From Henriciella pelagia (lineage in GTDB: Bacteria; Pseudomonadota; Alphaproteobacteria; Caulobacterales; Hyphomonadaceae), in the NCBI RefSeq assembly GCF_002088945.1, contig NZ_NCSU01000011.1, forward strand, positions 62,001 through 126,000: DNA of 64,000 bases, read 5' to 3'. Position numbers and translations under genes: made by a program. Under the pieces are notes generated by a model. The model searched no databases, had not been told where the DNA came from, and saw only the letters and a program-made list of their open reading frames with translations. Positions 50,748-59,079 of this stretch are shown here, piece by piece; the stretch's first letter is position 1; each line of letters starts with the position of its first letter.

Positions 50748-51209
50748 TCAGGAATCGATTTCGAAGACGCCGTCAATCTCAACAGCAACGCCGAGCGGCA
50801 GCGTTGGACACGCGACCGCCGAACGGGCATGGCGGCCATTCTCGCCAAACACTTCGACCATCAGGTCCGAGCAGCCATTTATGACCTGCGGTATATCCGT
50901 GAAAAGCGGGTGGCAGTTCACAAAGCCGCCCAGCTTCACCACTCGCTTGATTTTCGATAGTTCACCGACGGCTGCCTTGCATTGAGCGATCAGGTTGATG
51001 CCACAATACCGTGCGGCCTGCTGACCGGCTGGCAGGTCCATCGTTTCGCCGAGCCGGCCGGTGATTCGGCCATCTGGCGTGGCAGAGACCTGACCGGAAA
51101 CAAACAACTGGTTTCCGCTAATTACGAAAGGCACGTAATTGGCGACTGCTTTCATGGCCGGCGGCAAGGTGATTCCGAGCTCGGAAAGGCGCTCTTCTGG
51201 TGTGCTCAT
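50748..51209 (-). CDS. RidA family protein
   Basis: This 153-aa protein has the RidA/YjgF/UK114 fold, including an N-terminal extension of about 20 residues, FVSGQVSATPDGRITG (16 residues), and NGCSDLMVEVFGENG near the C-terminus. RidA proteins hydrolyse reactive enamine/imine intermediates. The standard catalytic Arg of RidA is not clear; the segment after GENG is HARSAVACPTLPLG, with an Arg in the expected place. This looks like the Rid subgroup with the longer N-terminus. It is followed by GDPD after 6 bp. Confidence 0.85.
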   Translation of the reverse strand: MSTPEERLSELGITLPPAMKAVANYVPFVISGNQLFVSGQVSATPDGRITGRLGETMDLPAGQQAARYCGINLIAQCKAAVGELSKIKRVVKLGGFVNCHPLFTDIPQVINGCSDLMVEVFGENGRHARSAVACPTLPLGVAVEIDGVFEIDS

Positions 51210-51290
51210 GGCCGGGACGCTCCTAATGTGACTGTCGAGTGCAGTTCATAGACGTAGGTCAAACCCGGCGGCAAGCCACTGACAGCAAAC

Positions 51291-52565
51291 TCATTTACGT
51301 CGTTGCTGTTCGAACCGCATGGCGCGGCCTGTCCGCACGGCTGCCTCGCCGAATTTGTCGCGGGCCTTGTCGACCGCGCGCTCGGCTGCGGCCCGCTTGG
51401 CAATTCCCGGATCGATCAGGTCGATCTGGTCGGCCCCGGCAGGATGAAGGTCGGAAATGCCGACGCCGATGAGCCTGTAGGACGTACCGCCCAGAGTTTC
51501 CTTGTCGAGAAGGGGGCGGGTTATCCGGAACAGGGTCCCGGCGAGCTGTGTCGCTTCCAACAGTGTCACGCTCCGAGTCAGGGACCGGAAGGTGTTGGTC
51601 TTCAGTTTGAGTGTCACGACATAACCAGCCACACCGTGCTTCTTGGCGCGGTTCGCGGTTTCCTCACAGACCGACCAGAGCCGGTCGGTCAGGACATCGC
51701 GCGAGGAAATATCCTCATTGAATGTGCGTTCTGCAGAAACCGACTTGCGTTCCCTGTCCGCCGAAACGGGGCGATGGTCGATGCCGTGCGCACGCTGCCA
51801 GAGGTGCTGCCCACTCTCGCCATATCGCCCGATCATGGATTTCTGATCGACAGACTGAACATCGGATATCAGCCGGAATCCGTCGCGGGCGAGCTTGGAC
51901 GCAAAGGCCGGCCCTACACCGTGGATGGCGCTGACGGGCATCGGGCCGAGAACACTGGCGGCTTCAGCAGGATCGATCACCGCAAAGCCGCGCGGCTTGT
52001 CCATTTCGCTTGCCATCTTGGCTAGGAAGCGGTTTCCGGACAGGCCGATAGAAATCGTGATGCCGACATCGCGCTCGATCTCGCGCGCCAAGGCGGCAAG
52101 CTGCGAAGCGGGAGCGCGCCCGTGCAGGCGCATGGTGCCCGAAAGGTCAATATAGCCCTCGTCGATCGAAACCATTTGCACCAGCGGGGTCATGTCTTCC
52201 AGCTTCGCTCGTATCTGCCTCGACGCTTCCGAGTATTTCTGGCCGTTCGGCTTGATGACGACAGCATTCGGACAGGCCTTGAGGGCCTTGAACATGGGCA
52301 TGGCCGAACGGACACCATCAAGCCGTGCGATATAGCAGCATGTCGCAACGACGCCGCGCTTGCCGCCGCCCACAATGACAGGCTTGTCTCGCAGATCGGG
52401 ATTGTCGCGCTTCTCAATAGCTGCAAAAAAGGCATCGCAGTCGATATGGGCAACCGAGAGGGTGGGCAGCTGGGGGTGGAAAATAAGCCGGCTACTGCTG
52501 CATCGAGGGCATGCAAGCGCATGTCCCTCGTCAAGATGCGAGCAATCCCGGCAGAGGAAATACAT
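51291..52565 (-). CDS. dinB: DNA polymerase IV with N-terminal zinc-ribbon
   Basis: DinB is a Y-family translesion polymerase. The 424-aa protein has the palm Asp pair (AHIDCDAFFAAIE, Asp42/Asp44) and VSIDEGYIDLSG, with little-finger domain features (KSVSAERTFNEDI) following. Unlike E. coli DinB (351 aa), it has an N-terminal extension with four cysteines (Cys5, Cys8, Cys19, Cys22, as CxxC-N10-CxxC), probably a zinc ribbon. The beta-clamp motif is not obvious. A LexA box (52570-52584) ends five bases upstream of the ATG, so SOS control is likely. Confidence 0.93.
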   Translation of the reverse strand: MYFLCRDCSHLDEGHALACPRCSSSRLIFHPQLPTLSVAHIDCDAFFAAIEKRDNPDLRDKPVIVGGGKRGVVATCCYIARLDGVRSAMPMFKALKACPNAVVIKPNGQKYSEASRQIRAKLEDMTPLVQMVSIDEGYIDLSGTMRLHGRAPASQLAALAREIERDVGITISIGLSGNRFLAKMASEMDKPRGFAVIDPAEAASVLGPMPVSAIHGVGPAFASKLARDGFRLISDVQSVDQKSMIGRYGESGQHLWQRAHGIDHRPVSADRERKSVSAERTFNEDISSRDVLTDRLWSVCEETANRAKKHGVAGYVVTLKLKTNTFRSLTRSVTLLEATQLAGTLFRITRPLLDKETLGGTSYRLIGVGISDLHPAGADQIDLIDPGIAKRAAAERAVDKARDKFGEAAVRTGRAMRFEQQRRK

Positions 52566-52569
52566 GTTT

Positions 52570-52584
52570 GTTCATCTCATGTTC
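52570..52584. promoter_or_regulatory. LexA (SOS) box upstream of dinB
   Basis: GTTC-N7-GTTC (GTTCATCTCATGTTC) is a perfect match to the direct-repeat LexA operator described in alphaproteobacteria. It lies directly before the dinB start codon, in the gap shared with divK. Position and gene make LexA repression of dinB the natural reading. It could also affect divK if its promoter overlaps, but no such promoter is visible. The match is exact in both half-sites. Confidence 0.75.
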
Positions 52585-52690
52585 TCGTGTTTGGAGCAAG
52601 TTGTATTGCATGGGGCAAACAAAGATTAAGACTTGGCAGTCTACCTTTACCGGGTTCGAATCAGACGATTGATCAATTGGATTTGCTTTG

Positions 52691-53083
52691 ATGGCCGCTG
52701 GCGCAAAGAAAACCGTGCTTGTCGTTGAAGACAATGAGCTGAACATGCGATTGTTCTGCGACCTTCTGGATGCCTACGGATTCGATACGCTTCAGTGCAA
52801 GGACGGCGCAAAGGCTGTCGAACTCGCACGTGAGAATCACCCCGACCTCATCATCATGGACATCCAGTTGCCGGAAGTGTCGGGTCTGGACATTACGCGT
52901 TGGATCAAGGACGACGAATCGACCCGCGACATTCCTGTCCTGGCCGTTACGGCATTCGCCATGCGCTCGGACGAACAGCGTGTGCGCGAAGCAGGCTGTG
53001 AAGGCTATCTCTCCAAACCGATCCAGATGCGGTCTTTTCTCTCAACCGTGGAAGAACTGACGGGCGGCAGGCAGGCAGCATGA
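52691..53083 (+). CDS. divK: Single-domain response regulator DivK
   Basis: This 130-aa receiver domain has the acidic pair Glu13/Asp14 (VVEDNELNMR), phospho-acceptor Asp57 (IIMDIQLPEVSG) and conserved Thr and Lys in VTAFAM and LSKPIQM. The ATG at 52691 is used rather than TTG at 52688. It has no output domain. In Caulobacter, DivK modulates the PleC/DivJ kinases and CtrA. Its 4-bp overlap with pleD mirrors the Caulobacter divK-pleD operon. Confidence 0.93.
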   Translation: MAAGAKKTVLVVEDNELNMRLFCDLLDAYGFDTLQCKDGAKAVELARENHPDLIIMDIQLPEVSGLDITRWIKDDESTRDIPVLAVTAFAMRSDEQRVREAGCEGYLSKPIQMRSFLSTVEELTGGRQAA

Positions 53084-54450
53084 GCGCACGGATCCTGGTC
53101 GTAGACGACATCCTGGCGAACCGCCGGCTGATGCAGGCAAAGCTTGAGGCCAAGTATTACACCGTGCTGCTGGCAGAAAACGGCGTGCAGGCCCTTCAAG
53201 TCGCCGAAACCGAGCAGCCTGAAATCATCCTGCTCGATGTCATGATGCCTGGGATGGATGGCTATGAAGTCTGCCGTCGCCTCAAGGGCAATCCCGCGAC
53301 CAGCCACATTCCGATTGTAATGCTCACTGCGCTCAGTGAAGCGAGTGACCGCATTCGCGGGCTTGAAGCCGGCGCAGACGATTTTCTGACCAAGCCCGTC
53401 GATGATTTCGCCCTGATGGCGCGCATCGGCGCCCTGAACCGCTACAATGCGGTCGCGCTGGAGCTTCGCAAGCGTGAAGCTAGCGGGGTGAAGTCCGGTG
53501 CGCTCAGCGAAGACGAAAATGAAGCGCTCGAGCGCGGCGCGAACATCCTTGTTGTGGACACCAACCCGCGGACGATCCGGGAGATCCGCTACCCTCTTGA
53601 AGCGGCCGGACATTCGGTCCTCACCCTGGAGGAGGCTGAAGGTCGAAGCGCGCTGATGACGGACCCGCTTGATATCGTCCTGCTTGCACTCAGCGACCAG
53701 GCCTATGATCCGCTGCGCTTGTGCGCGCATTTTCGCACAACAGGATCGACGCGCAGCGTCTCCATCATCGTAATGGCACATGATCGCGACCGGGAAATTG
53801 TGGCGAAAGCCCTCGACCTTGGCGCGACTGATGTCATCAGCACGCCGGTCATTCCCGAAGAGCTGATCGCCCGTGTGGCAACGCAGACCCGCCGCGCCCG
53901 CTATGTCGAGATTTTGCGCCAGCGTGTCGACAAGGGACTGGAACTGTCAGTCGTCGATCAGCTTACGGGATTGTACAATCGTCGGTACATGAACAACCAG
54001 ATGGCGCTCTGGTTGCGCCGCTCCGCGCAGGGGGGATCTCCCATGTCGGTGGTCTCCGCAGATATCGATCACTTCAAGGCAGTGAACGACATGTATGGTC
54101 ACGAAGCCGGCGACCGTGTGCTGCAGGAATTTGCAAATCGTATCATGGTCAATGTGCGTCCGAAGGACATTGTCTGCCGACCGGGCGGCGAGGAGTTCCT
54201 GGTCATCATGCCGGAAACGTCGGGCGACCTGGCCTGCACAGCAGCCGAGCGCATCCGGCGGGCAATCGCTGCCGAGCCGTTCGAGATCGATTCGGCTTCC
54301 GGCAAGGAAATCGACATCACGGTGAGTGCGGGTGTTGCCACCTATACTGGCGATGACGATACCGCTGCCGACATGCTGAAGCGGGCCGACAAGGCGCTTT
54401 ATGTTGCCAAGTCGGCGGGACGCAATCAGGTAAAGAGCGTCGCGGCCTAG
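53080..54450 (+). CDS. pleD: Diguanylate cyclase response regulator PleD
   Basis: PleD makes cyclic di-GMP during the motile-to-sessile transition. The 456-aa protein has REC1 (Asp53 in LLDVMMPGMDG), a degenerate REC2 adaptor (about 155-275) in which the aspartate pocket is weak, and a GGDEF domain with GGEEF (369-373). An inhibitory I-site RxxD is five residues upstream (Arg360 and Asp363). The I-site and active site are both intact, implying an active, feedback-controlled cyclase. It overlaps divK by 4 bp. Confidence 0.94.
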   Translation: MSARILVVDDILANRRLMQAKLEAKYYTVLLAENGVQALQVAETEQPEIILLDVMMPGMDGYEVCRRLKGNPATSHIPIVMLTALSEASDRIRGLEAGADDFLTKPVDDFALMARIGALNRYNAVALELRKREASGVKSGALSEDENEALERGANILVVDTNPRTIREIRYPLEAAGHSVLTLEEAEGRSALMTDPLDIVLLALSDQAYDPLRLCAHFRTTGSTRSVSIIVMAHDRDREIVAKALDLGATDVISTPVIPEELIARVATQTRRARYVEILRQRVDKGLELSVVDQLTGLYNRRYMNNQMALWLRRSAQGGSPMSVVSADIDHFKAVNDMYGHEAGDRVLQEFANRIMVNVRPKDIVCRPGGEEFLVIMPETSGDLACTAAERIRRAIAAEPFEIDSASGKEIDITVSAGVATYTGDDDTAADMLKRADKALYVAKSAGRNQVKSVAA

Positions 54451-54456
54451 AGCCGT

Positions 54457-54918
54457 CTAACCCAGTTTCTTCTTGTAAGCGGTGGTTACGACAAAAACTG
54501 CGCACGGCGCTTCCCGGATCATGTCTGCGCTTTCAGACCCTTCCAGCAATCTCTGCCACCATTTCTTCTGGTGAGATCCGATTACGATGAGGTCCGCACC
54601 AATCTTTTTGGCGTAGCTTGCCGCATCCTGCGATGGATTGCCGTCAAGAATGGCGACGGTGGCCTTGATGGCCCGGGTATCCGCAAGTTCGTTCATCGCT
54701 TCCAGCCGACGCTCTTCGTCCATCGCATGTGCCTGGGCATCCGCTTCGATAGCCCCCGCCGCATAGGGGGACTCAAAGGTGGTAATGTACGGATTGGAAT
54801 CAATCGCGTGCAGTTCACCGGACGCTGACGTCATCTTCGAGGCAATATCGAGAACCAGACCGGCGAGATCGTCATCCACATCGATAACAGCGACAACCTT
54901 GTTGAATTCAAGAGCCAT
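54457..54918 (-). CDS. Universal stress protein
   Basis: This 153-aa UspA-family protein starts at an ATG preceded by AAGGAGG. Its N-terminal strand (NKVVAVIDVDDD) and the C-terminal GADLIVIGSH and APCAVFVV are family-like. In place of the ATP-binding G-2X-G-9X-G(S/T) motif it has GSHQ, then a later GS, so the second Gly is absent and ATP binding is uncertain. The gene is convergent with pleD (6 bp). Role is unknown beyond the family. Confidence 0.85.
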   Translation of the reverse strand: MALEFNKVVAVIDVDDDLAGLVLDIASKMTSASGELHAIDSNPYITTFESPYAAGAIEADAQAHAMDEERRLEAMNELADTRAIKATVAILDGNPSQDAASYAKKIGADLIVIGSHQKKWWQRLLEGSESADMIREAPCAVFVVTTAYKKKLG

Positions 54919-55003
54919 GACATCCTCCTTGGATATACAGAGAATAACATGCCGGACGGGGTTTTGCTCCATCCGTAGATTTGCGTAGTTCGTGGCATAG
55001 AAA

Positions 55004-55028
55004 AAGCCGGACGCGAAACGTCCGGCTT
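55004..55028 (-). terminator. Rho-independent terminator of rpmG
   Basis: On the minus strand AAGCCGGAC and GTCCGGCTT form a 9-bp stem with a 7-base loop, followed by TTT and an A/T tail. It starts 26 bases beyond the rpmG stop codon and is a textbook intrinsic terminator. Confidence 0.85.
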
Positions 55029-55054
55029 CTTGAAGTCTCTATCAAAGGCGGATC

Positions 55055-55222
55055 TTACTTGATCTTGCCTTCCTTGAATTCGACATGCTTCTTCGCGACC
55101 GGGTCGTATTTGCGCATCACCAGCTTCTCTGTGATGTTGCGCGGGTTCTTCTTCGTGACATAGAAAAAGCCAGTCCCGGCGGTCGAGTTCAGGCGAATCT
55201 TGATTGTGGTCGGCTTGGCCAT
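55055..55222 (-). CDS. rpmG: 50S ribosomal protein L33
   Basis: L33 (55 aa) is encoded by a short gene whose translation begins [20 protein letters not shown] (20 residues) and continues through TKKNPRN and [14 protein letters not shown] to a final KIK. The absence of the CxxC pairs shows it is a zinc-independent (C-minus) form. It stands alone with its own terminator and lies about 100 bp from the Nudix gene on the same strand. Confidence 0.93.
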   Translation of the reverse strand: MAKPTTIKIRLNSTAGTGFFYVTKKNPRNITEKLVMRKYDPVAKKHVEFKEGKIK

Positions 55223-55317
55223 GACGGTTGCTCTTTGCGGGTGTTCTTGGAATTCGAAGGGCGCTTAATGGAGGCCAGGACCCTTAAAGTCAAGCGCCAC
55301 AACACACCCGGCTGTTT

Positions 55318-56046
55318 CTATATGCGCTCACGCGAGTGTCCGCTGGGTGTCCAGCGAAGGAAAGGAGGCCGCACAGCGTCGACATCGCCCTGATTCAGCC
55401 GCTCGCCAATTTCGCCGATCATGAACCGGGTCACATTAGGCAGGTCGAGTGCCATGGCATCATCCAGCGTCACCCATTGCAGGTCGTGCAGCTCCGCGCC
55501 GTCAACGGGCGGGCGCTCATCGATGAGGACGTCCTCGGCTTCGGCCATGAAGAATCTCGCGTCAAACCGTTTCGGGCGGTAAGGCGGCGTAATGGCACGG
55601 CCGATGAAAGTCAGGCCTTTCAAGCAAGGCGCAGCGCCAAGCGATGCGTATTTTGCCCAGTCGTGTGCTGGCCTGCCGGGAAACGCGCTCGCGCGGCCGA
55701 CAATCAGCCCGGTTTCTTCAAAGGTTTCGCGGATCGCCGTCAGACCAAAGGCGCGGGGCTTGCGCCGGGTTTTGTGAAGCAGCTTCTTCTCGACGGGACG
55801 GCGAAATTCCGAAAGGCTCGGGACTCGTCCGTCCGCCGTGTCGACGCGTCCGCCCGGAAACACATACTTGTCCGGCATGAAGGTGTGCCTGCCAGAGCGC
55901 TTTCCCATGAGCAGCCTCGGCTGGGCCTGGTCGCGCCGGACCAGGATCAGCGTCGCAGCATCTTTCGGTCGAGGTGTCGGGCGATCCTTCTGTATGATGT
56001 CGCCATCATCTTCCTTGTCGTACGCGCTGCCAAGTTTGACGGTCAT
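55318..56046 (-). CDS. Nudix hydrolase with insertion in the Nudix box
   Basis: This 242-aa protein has the Nudix box split by about 26 extra residues. The GG loop (Gly65-Gly66, FPGGRVD) is followed by a basic stretch and only then by the REtfEEtG helix (REtFEETG, residues 106-113). Long insertions at this place are known in NUDT19-like enzymes that act on CoA derivatives. The substrate here is unknown. It overlaps the rnr stop by 4 bp, so it is cotranscribed with the RNase R gene. Confidence 0.88.
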   Translation of the reverse strand: MTVKLGSAYDKEDDGDIIQKDRPTPRPKDAATLILVRRDQAQPRLLMGKRSGRHTFMPDKYVFPGGRVDTADGRVPSLSEFRRPVEKKLLHKTRRKPRAFGLTAIRETFEETGLIVGRASAFPGRPAHDWAKYASLGAAPCLKGLTFIGRAITPPYRPKRFDARFFMAEAEDVLIDERPPVDGAELHDLQWVTLDDAMALDLPNVTRFMIGEIGERLNQGDVDAVRPPFLRWTPSGHSRERI

Positions 56047-58301
56047 CCGCGTTTGCCTCCCTTTTTGCGCCTCTTGTGACGAGGCTTGGAAGACATGCTG
56101 CCACGGCTCTTGCCGCGTGGGCCAGTCCTGCCGCCGCGAGAGCCTGGCGTTTTCTGTCCGGGTTTGCGGGGGCGGGGCAGAGACAGGACCTCCAGGAGGA
56201 GGCCACCCTGCAGGGGTGTCACCTCTTCCAGCGACACCCGGACAATCTGGCCCATTTCGTAGCGTTTGCCGCTGCCACGTGCGATCAGCGCCATGGAGCC
56301 TTCATCATGGACCCAGTACTCGTCTGACAGCTTGGAGATGGGGGCAAATCCATCCGCTCCGGTCCCCGCCATGCGGATGAAGAGACCGGCCGGTGTCACA
56401 CCGGTGATCCGCCCTTCGAATTCGGCGCCAACCTTGTCCGACAGATAGAGCGCGAGATAGCGGTCTGTCGCCTCTCGTTCGGCCGCCATGGACCGGCGTT
56501 CAGTGTCAACGAGATGGCTGGCAAGATCGTGGAGCGACGCCGCCATCTCCTTCGTCAGCCCGTCTTCGCCGAGCTTCAGGGAACTGATCAGGGCGCGGTG
56601 CACCACCAGGTCGCTATATCGGCGAATGGGTGAGGTGAAGTGCGCATATTTGGCAAGGTTCAGGCCGAAATGTCCGTTATTTTCCGGATGGTAGACCGCT
56701 TGCGCCTGAGAGCGGAGAATGACTTCCGAGATCACATCGGCATGATCGGTTTCGCGCGTTTCCGACAGCAGGCGATTGAACCGACCTGTCTGGGGGCGTT
56801 CACCGAGTGGCCACTTCATATCCAGCGTCTGCAGGAAATCGGCAAGCGCGGCGAGCTTGGCGTCGCTCGGCTGGTCGTGAACTCGGTAGAGCAGGGGGGC
56901 ACCTTGTGCCTCCAGCGTTTCAGCAGCCGCTACATTCGCCTGGATCATGAACTCTTCGATCAGCCTGTGCGCGTCGAATCGCTCCTTGGTCGTGATTGCA
57001 GAGACATTGCCGTCCTCCCCAATCTCGACGCGCCGTTCCGGTAGATCCAGTTCGAGCGGTGCGCGATGCTCGCGGGCCTGTCCGAGCGCCTCGTAGGCAC
57101 CCCATAGCGGCTTCAGGACCGGTTCGAGAAACGCGTCGCCCTTGCCCCCGGTCTTGCCGTCGATGGCCGCCTGCGCCTCTTCGTAGGAAAGTTTGGCAGC
57201 CGAGCGCATCGTGCCGCGGATAAAGCGATGCTTCCGCTTTGTGCCCGACTCGTCGAAGATCATTTCGACCGCCATGCAGGGGCGGTCCTCCAGTTCGCGC
57301 AGCGAACAGGCATCGGCGGACAGCTCAAAGGGCAGCATCGGAACGACGCGGTCTGGAAAATAGGTGGAGTTGCCGCGTTTCTGCGCTTCACGGTCGAGCG
57401 CCGTGCCCGGGCGGACATAGGCGGCGACATCGGCGATCGCGACAATGACCTTCCAGCCATCGTCCAGTTTTTCGGCATAGACCGCATCATCGTGGTCGCG
57501 CGCATCATGCGGGTCAATCGTGATCAGTGGAATACCGGTAAGATCCTCGCGCCGGCATGACAGCGGCTTGATGGTCTTGACCTCGTTCAGCACATCCTTG
57601 GGAAACTCGACCGGGATGTTGTGCGCGTGGATCGCCAGCAGTGACGCTGCTCGCGGGTCATCCATACGCCCGAGAACCTCAGTGACCACACCGAAGGCCG
57701 GTCCAGCGGGCTTTCCCGGCTTCGGCAGGGCCGTGACAAGATCACCGTCTTCAGCGCCATTGCGGTCGCTTTCGGAAATCAGAAGAGAGCGCTTGTCCTT
57801 GCGGTTGGCCGGGACAATACGTCCACCTTTCGGGGTGCGCTCGAAACGGCCTGTCATCGGCGTCTCTTCATCACCCTTTTCGAAGAGCTTGATAAGTTTT
57901 GCTCGGTACTCACCGCCGGTTTCGTCCACCTTGGCCAGACCGCGATCACCGACCCCCGGTGCCGGGCCGCGCGACTTACCCTGATAGCCCGCATAATGGA
58001 TCGCCGGGCCGAAGGCCCCGTCGCGGCCCACCGCGCGGGCAATCAGGTCGCCATGCTCGTCAATGCTTTCGAAGACAATGACGCCCGTCGGCGGCGGTGT
58101 ATCCGCCTTCGCCCATGCGCGCTTGCCAGTCCGCTCCAGCACGCCTTCCGATTCCAGCTCTCTCAGGATTGCACGCAAAGTCTGGCGCTCGCGGCCCTTC
58201 ACCTTCAGGCCGCGCGCAATCTCCTGCTTGGTGGTGAGCGAGGGATTTTTGGTAATAAAGTCGAGAACAGTCTCGCGATCAGGAAAACTCATACCCGGCA
58301 T
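56043..58301 (-). CDS. rnr: Ribonuclease R
   Basis: RNase R is the processive 3'-5' exoribonuclease that degrades structured RNA. The 752-aa protein has an N-terminal helix-turn-helix region, cold-shock domains, the RNB catalytic core with TIDPHDARDHDDAVYAE (17 residues) and the GNSTYFPDRVVPMLPFELS motif (19 residues). A C-terminal S1 domain follows, then a Lys/Arg/Gly-rich tail. ATG at 58301 or 58292 could be the start. The 4-bp overlap with the Nudix gene marks a two-gene operon. Confidence 0.95.
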   Translation of the reverse strand: MPGMSFPDRETVLDFITKNPSLTTKQEIARGLKVKGRERQTLRAILRELESEGVLERTGKRAWAKADTPPPTGVIVFESIDEHGDLIARAVGRDGAFGPAIHYAGYQGKSRGPAPGVGDRGLAKVDETGGEYRAKLIKLFEKGDEETPMTGRFERTPKGGRIVPANRKDKRSLLISESDRNGAEDGDLVTALPKPGKPAGPAFGVVTEVLGRMDDPRAASLLAIHAHNIPVEFPKDVLNEVKTIKPLSCRREDLTGIPLITIDPHDARDHDDAVYAEKLDDGWKVIVAIADVAAYVRPGTALDREAQKRGNSTYFPDRVVPMLPFELSADACSLRELEDRPCMAVEMIFDESGTKRKHRFIRGTMRSAAKLSYEEAQAAIDGKTGGKGDAFLEPVLKPLWGAYEALGQAREHRAPLELDLPERRVEIGEDGNVSAITTKERFDAHRLIEEFMIQANVAAAETLEAQGAPLLYRVHDQPSDAKLAALADFLQTLDMKWPLGERPQTGRFNRLLSETRETDHADVISEVILRSQAQAVYHPENNGHFGLNLAKYAHFTSPIRRYSDLVVHRALISSLKLGEDGLTKEMAASLHDLASHLVDTERRSMAAEREATDRYLALYLSDKVGAEFEGRITGVTPAGLFIRMAGTGADGFAPISKLSDEYWVHDEGSMALIARGSGKRYEMGQIVRVSLEEVTPLQGGLLLEVLSLPRPRKPGQKTPGSRGGRTGPRGKSRGSMSSKPRHKRRKKGGKRG

Positions 58302-58358
58302 ATAAGAGATTCTGAGCCCGATTGCTCGGACTCATTCAGATACACCCTTCCAGCGAGG

Positions 58359-58490
58359 CTAGATCATCGTCCCAAACACGATGCCGAGGCCGAAAATCGC
58401 CGCGACTGTCGAAATAATGAGCACCCAGCGCATTCCGAAGCCGGTTTCGCCCTGACGCGCCTCTTCTGTGTTCAGCTTTGCCTCAGACAT
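58359..58490 (-). CDS. Small membrane protein (43 aa)
   Basis: The minus strand encodes a complete 43-residue ORF, short enough to be missed by length-filtered callers. It starts MSEAKLNTEEARQGETGF and continues into a single hydrophobic helix (about residues 21-41: a Trp-Val-Leu-Ile-Ile stretch, ending GTMI). The ATG has a strong AAAGGAG at seven-base spacing, and codon choice resembles that of real genes (many GC-ending codons). It lies in the rnr-GNAT gap on the same strand as both. Function is unknown; it resembles small membrane-tethered regulatory peptides only in form. Confidence 0.65.
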   Translation of the reverse strand: MSEAKLNTEEARQGETGFGMRWVLIISTVAAIFGLGIVFGTMI

Positions 58491-58574
58491 GTCTGTCTCC
58501 TTTCGATCGAATTCATTCAGTTCAGTAACGTGCAGGACACGAACTGGTTCAGCTTCTCCAAAAGGAAAGGGCAG

Positions 58575-59042
58575 TCAGTCATCCTCCAGGCCGAGGCGCA
58601 TTTCCGTCAGATAGGGCTGGAATCCCTGTTTTTCGTAAGCGCGAAGCGCTGGATCATTCCCCGGATAGACAGTGAGCCGGATTTCCGTCAGTCCTTGATC
58701 TCTCGCCCAGCCAGTCAGCGCTTCGACGATCAGCCGGTTCAATCCCTTGCCGCGATGGTCAGGCGCGACAAACATGAAGCCCAGAAATGCGTGCCAGTCT
58801 GGCGATGTATAGTGCCTTGACCGCCGCTTCTTCGCATAACCCGAAGCAACCAGTTCGCCGTCGATCTCTGCGACCATGACAATCGCGTCCGGAGCATCGA
58901 TCATTTCGCCGATGTTGTAATAGCTTATGGGGTCAGGCTTGAGCAGGGCATCGTAGGGCCGCTCAGCACTGATGATGCCCTGTTCGAAGCGGAGCAGGGT
59001 CGGCAAGTCATCTCGGGTAGCGGGGCGGATGATAACAGGCAC
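58575..59042 (-). CDS. GNAT family N-acetyltransferase
   Basis: This 155-aa acetyltransferase has the GNAT fold. The N-terminal RPATRDDLPTLLRFEQG (17 residues) is followed by motif A (FMFVAPDHRGKGLNRLIVEAL, partly quoted as APDHRGKGLNRL), which binds the acetyl-CoA pyrophosphate. The late YEKQGFQPY is typical. The start is GTG at 59042 without a convincing ribosome site. The substrate cannot be predicted. It lies between the small membrane protein gene and topA. Confidence 0.85.
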   Translation of the reverse strand: MPVIIRPATRDDLPTLLRFEQGIISAERPYDALLKPDPISYYNIGEMIDAPDAIVMVAEIDGELVASGYAKKRRSRHYTSPDWHAFLGFMFVAPDHRGKGLNRLIVEALTGWARDQGLTEIRLTVYPGNDPALRAYEKQGFQPYLTEMRLGLEDD

Positions 59043-59079
59043 GGGTTATTCATGCCTGCTCGGTTGCCCGCCTGTCGAC

